Shown here: positions 63,861 through 64,000 of the stretch, in pieces
Position numbering within the stretch: the stretch's first letter is position 1
How the letters are laid out: every line of letters starts with the position of its first letter
Assembly (NCBI RefSeq): GCF_011189575.1
Contig: NZ_PUJW01000014.1
Span: forward strand, 1 to 64,000
Origin: Photorhabdus cinerea
GTDB taxonomy: Bacteria > Pseudomonadota > Gammaproteobacteria > Enterobacterales > Enterobacteriaceae
Direction of reading: 5' to 3'
DNA: 64,000 nucleotides
The notes under the pieces: model-generated
The model's input: only the letters and a program-made list of their open reading frames with translations
Databases searched by the model: none
Told to the model about the DNA's origin: nothing
Position numbers and translations under genes: made by a program

Positions 63861-63870
63861 TGTATATACA
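63861..63870. promoter_or_regulatory. HutC operator at hutI
   Basis: tgtatataca, identical to the palindrome before hutU, 48 bp upstream of the hutI start. Confidence 0.75.
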
Positions 63871-64000
63871 TTTATTTTCTAACCAACAGTAATTGTCAAA
63901 TTATTTCGTTGACTACCTGAACATAGCTTCTTACTCCGCATTTTCAGTCAATAAATCAGGCAAAACCAGGTTCTATTAGACATAATCAGGTTAAACAGTT

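Noticed and set aside
1..64000. CRISPR arrays, tRNA/rRNA genes and riboswitches
   Set aside because: No regularly spaced repeats, no cloverleaf candidates and no recognised riboswitch cores were seen by eye; a covariance-model scan was not possible.

Overview
The window looks like a chromosomal segment of a Photorhabdus-type enterobacterium (Morganellaceae; Xenorhabdus is the main alternative). Three things point there: E. coli-like gene order in the housekeeping blocks, an NRPS and other accessory genes between those blocks, and AT-rich intergenic DNA with palindromic MITE-like repeats that share an inverted terminal motif. No tRNA, rRNA or CRISPR array was seen.

Layout. 1-1685: start of a large NRPS gene on the minus strand that runs out of the window. 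2841-11538: a six-gene minus-strand cluster (ThDP enzyme, nucleotidyltransferase, citrate synthase-like enzyme, Gfo/Idh-type oxidoreductase, MFS exporter, acyl-CoA ligase) that I cannot assign to a known pathway; it is the best candidate here for an undescribed biosynthetic system. A 54-bp piece of lsrK lies at its far end, so the cluster sits between two direct copies of that sequence. 12193-16709: a decayed AI-2 (lsr) locus in which lsrK, lsrR, lsrF and lsrG are intact, but the lsrACDB transporter is reduced to an lsrA scrap (Walker A region) joined to the 3' end of lsrB. 17126-21728: accessory genes (a beta-rich unknown, an orphan ParS/MbcA-like antitoxin-family protein, yfcD, and a class 3 lipase that may be a secreted effector).

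22537-33832: conserved core yfcG-yfcH / ubiX, purF-cvpA, dedD-folC-accD-dedA-truA-usg-pdxB, with a perfect PurR box ahead of cvpA-purF. 33900-35200: small accessory genes, an AraC-family remnant and a composite repeat. 35253-43680: a DMT transporter, the TctDE two-component system and its TctCBA tricarboxylate transporter. The regulator and transporter operons are pushed apart by a dead tnpB and two envelope-protein genes. 44599-55439: core fabB, mnmC, yfcL-epmC-yfcA-aroC-prmB, interrupted by an Lrp/LysE exporter pair and by a relB/truncated relE module lying between copies of a 40-bp repeat; fabB has adjacent FadR and FabR operators like those of E. coli fabA/fabB.

55611-64000: a complete histidine utilisation locus, all on the minus strand. 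hutI-hutG-hutC and hutU-hutH-permease form two units, each preceded by a TGTATATACA palindrome that is the likely HutC operator. Together they import histidine and convert it through urocanate, imidazolonepropionate and formimidoylglutamate to glutamate and formamide.

All family assignments come from reading the sequence and remembered family features; no database search was run.
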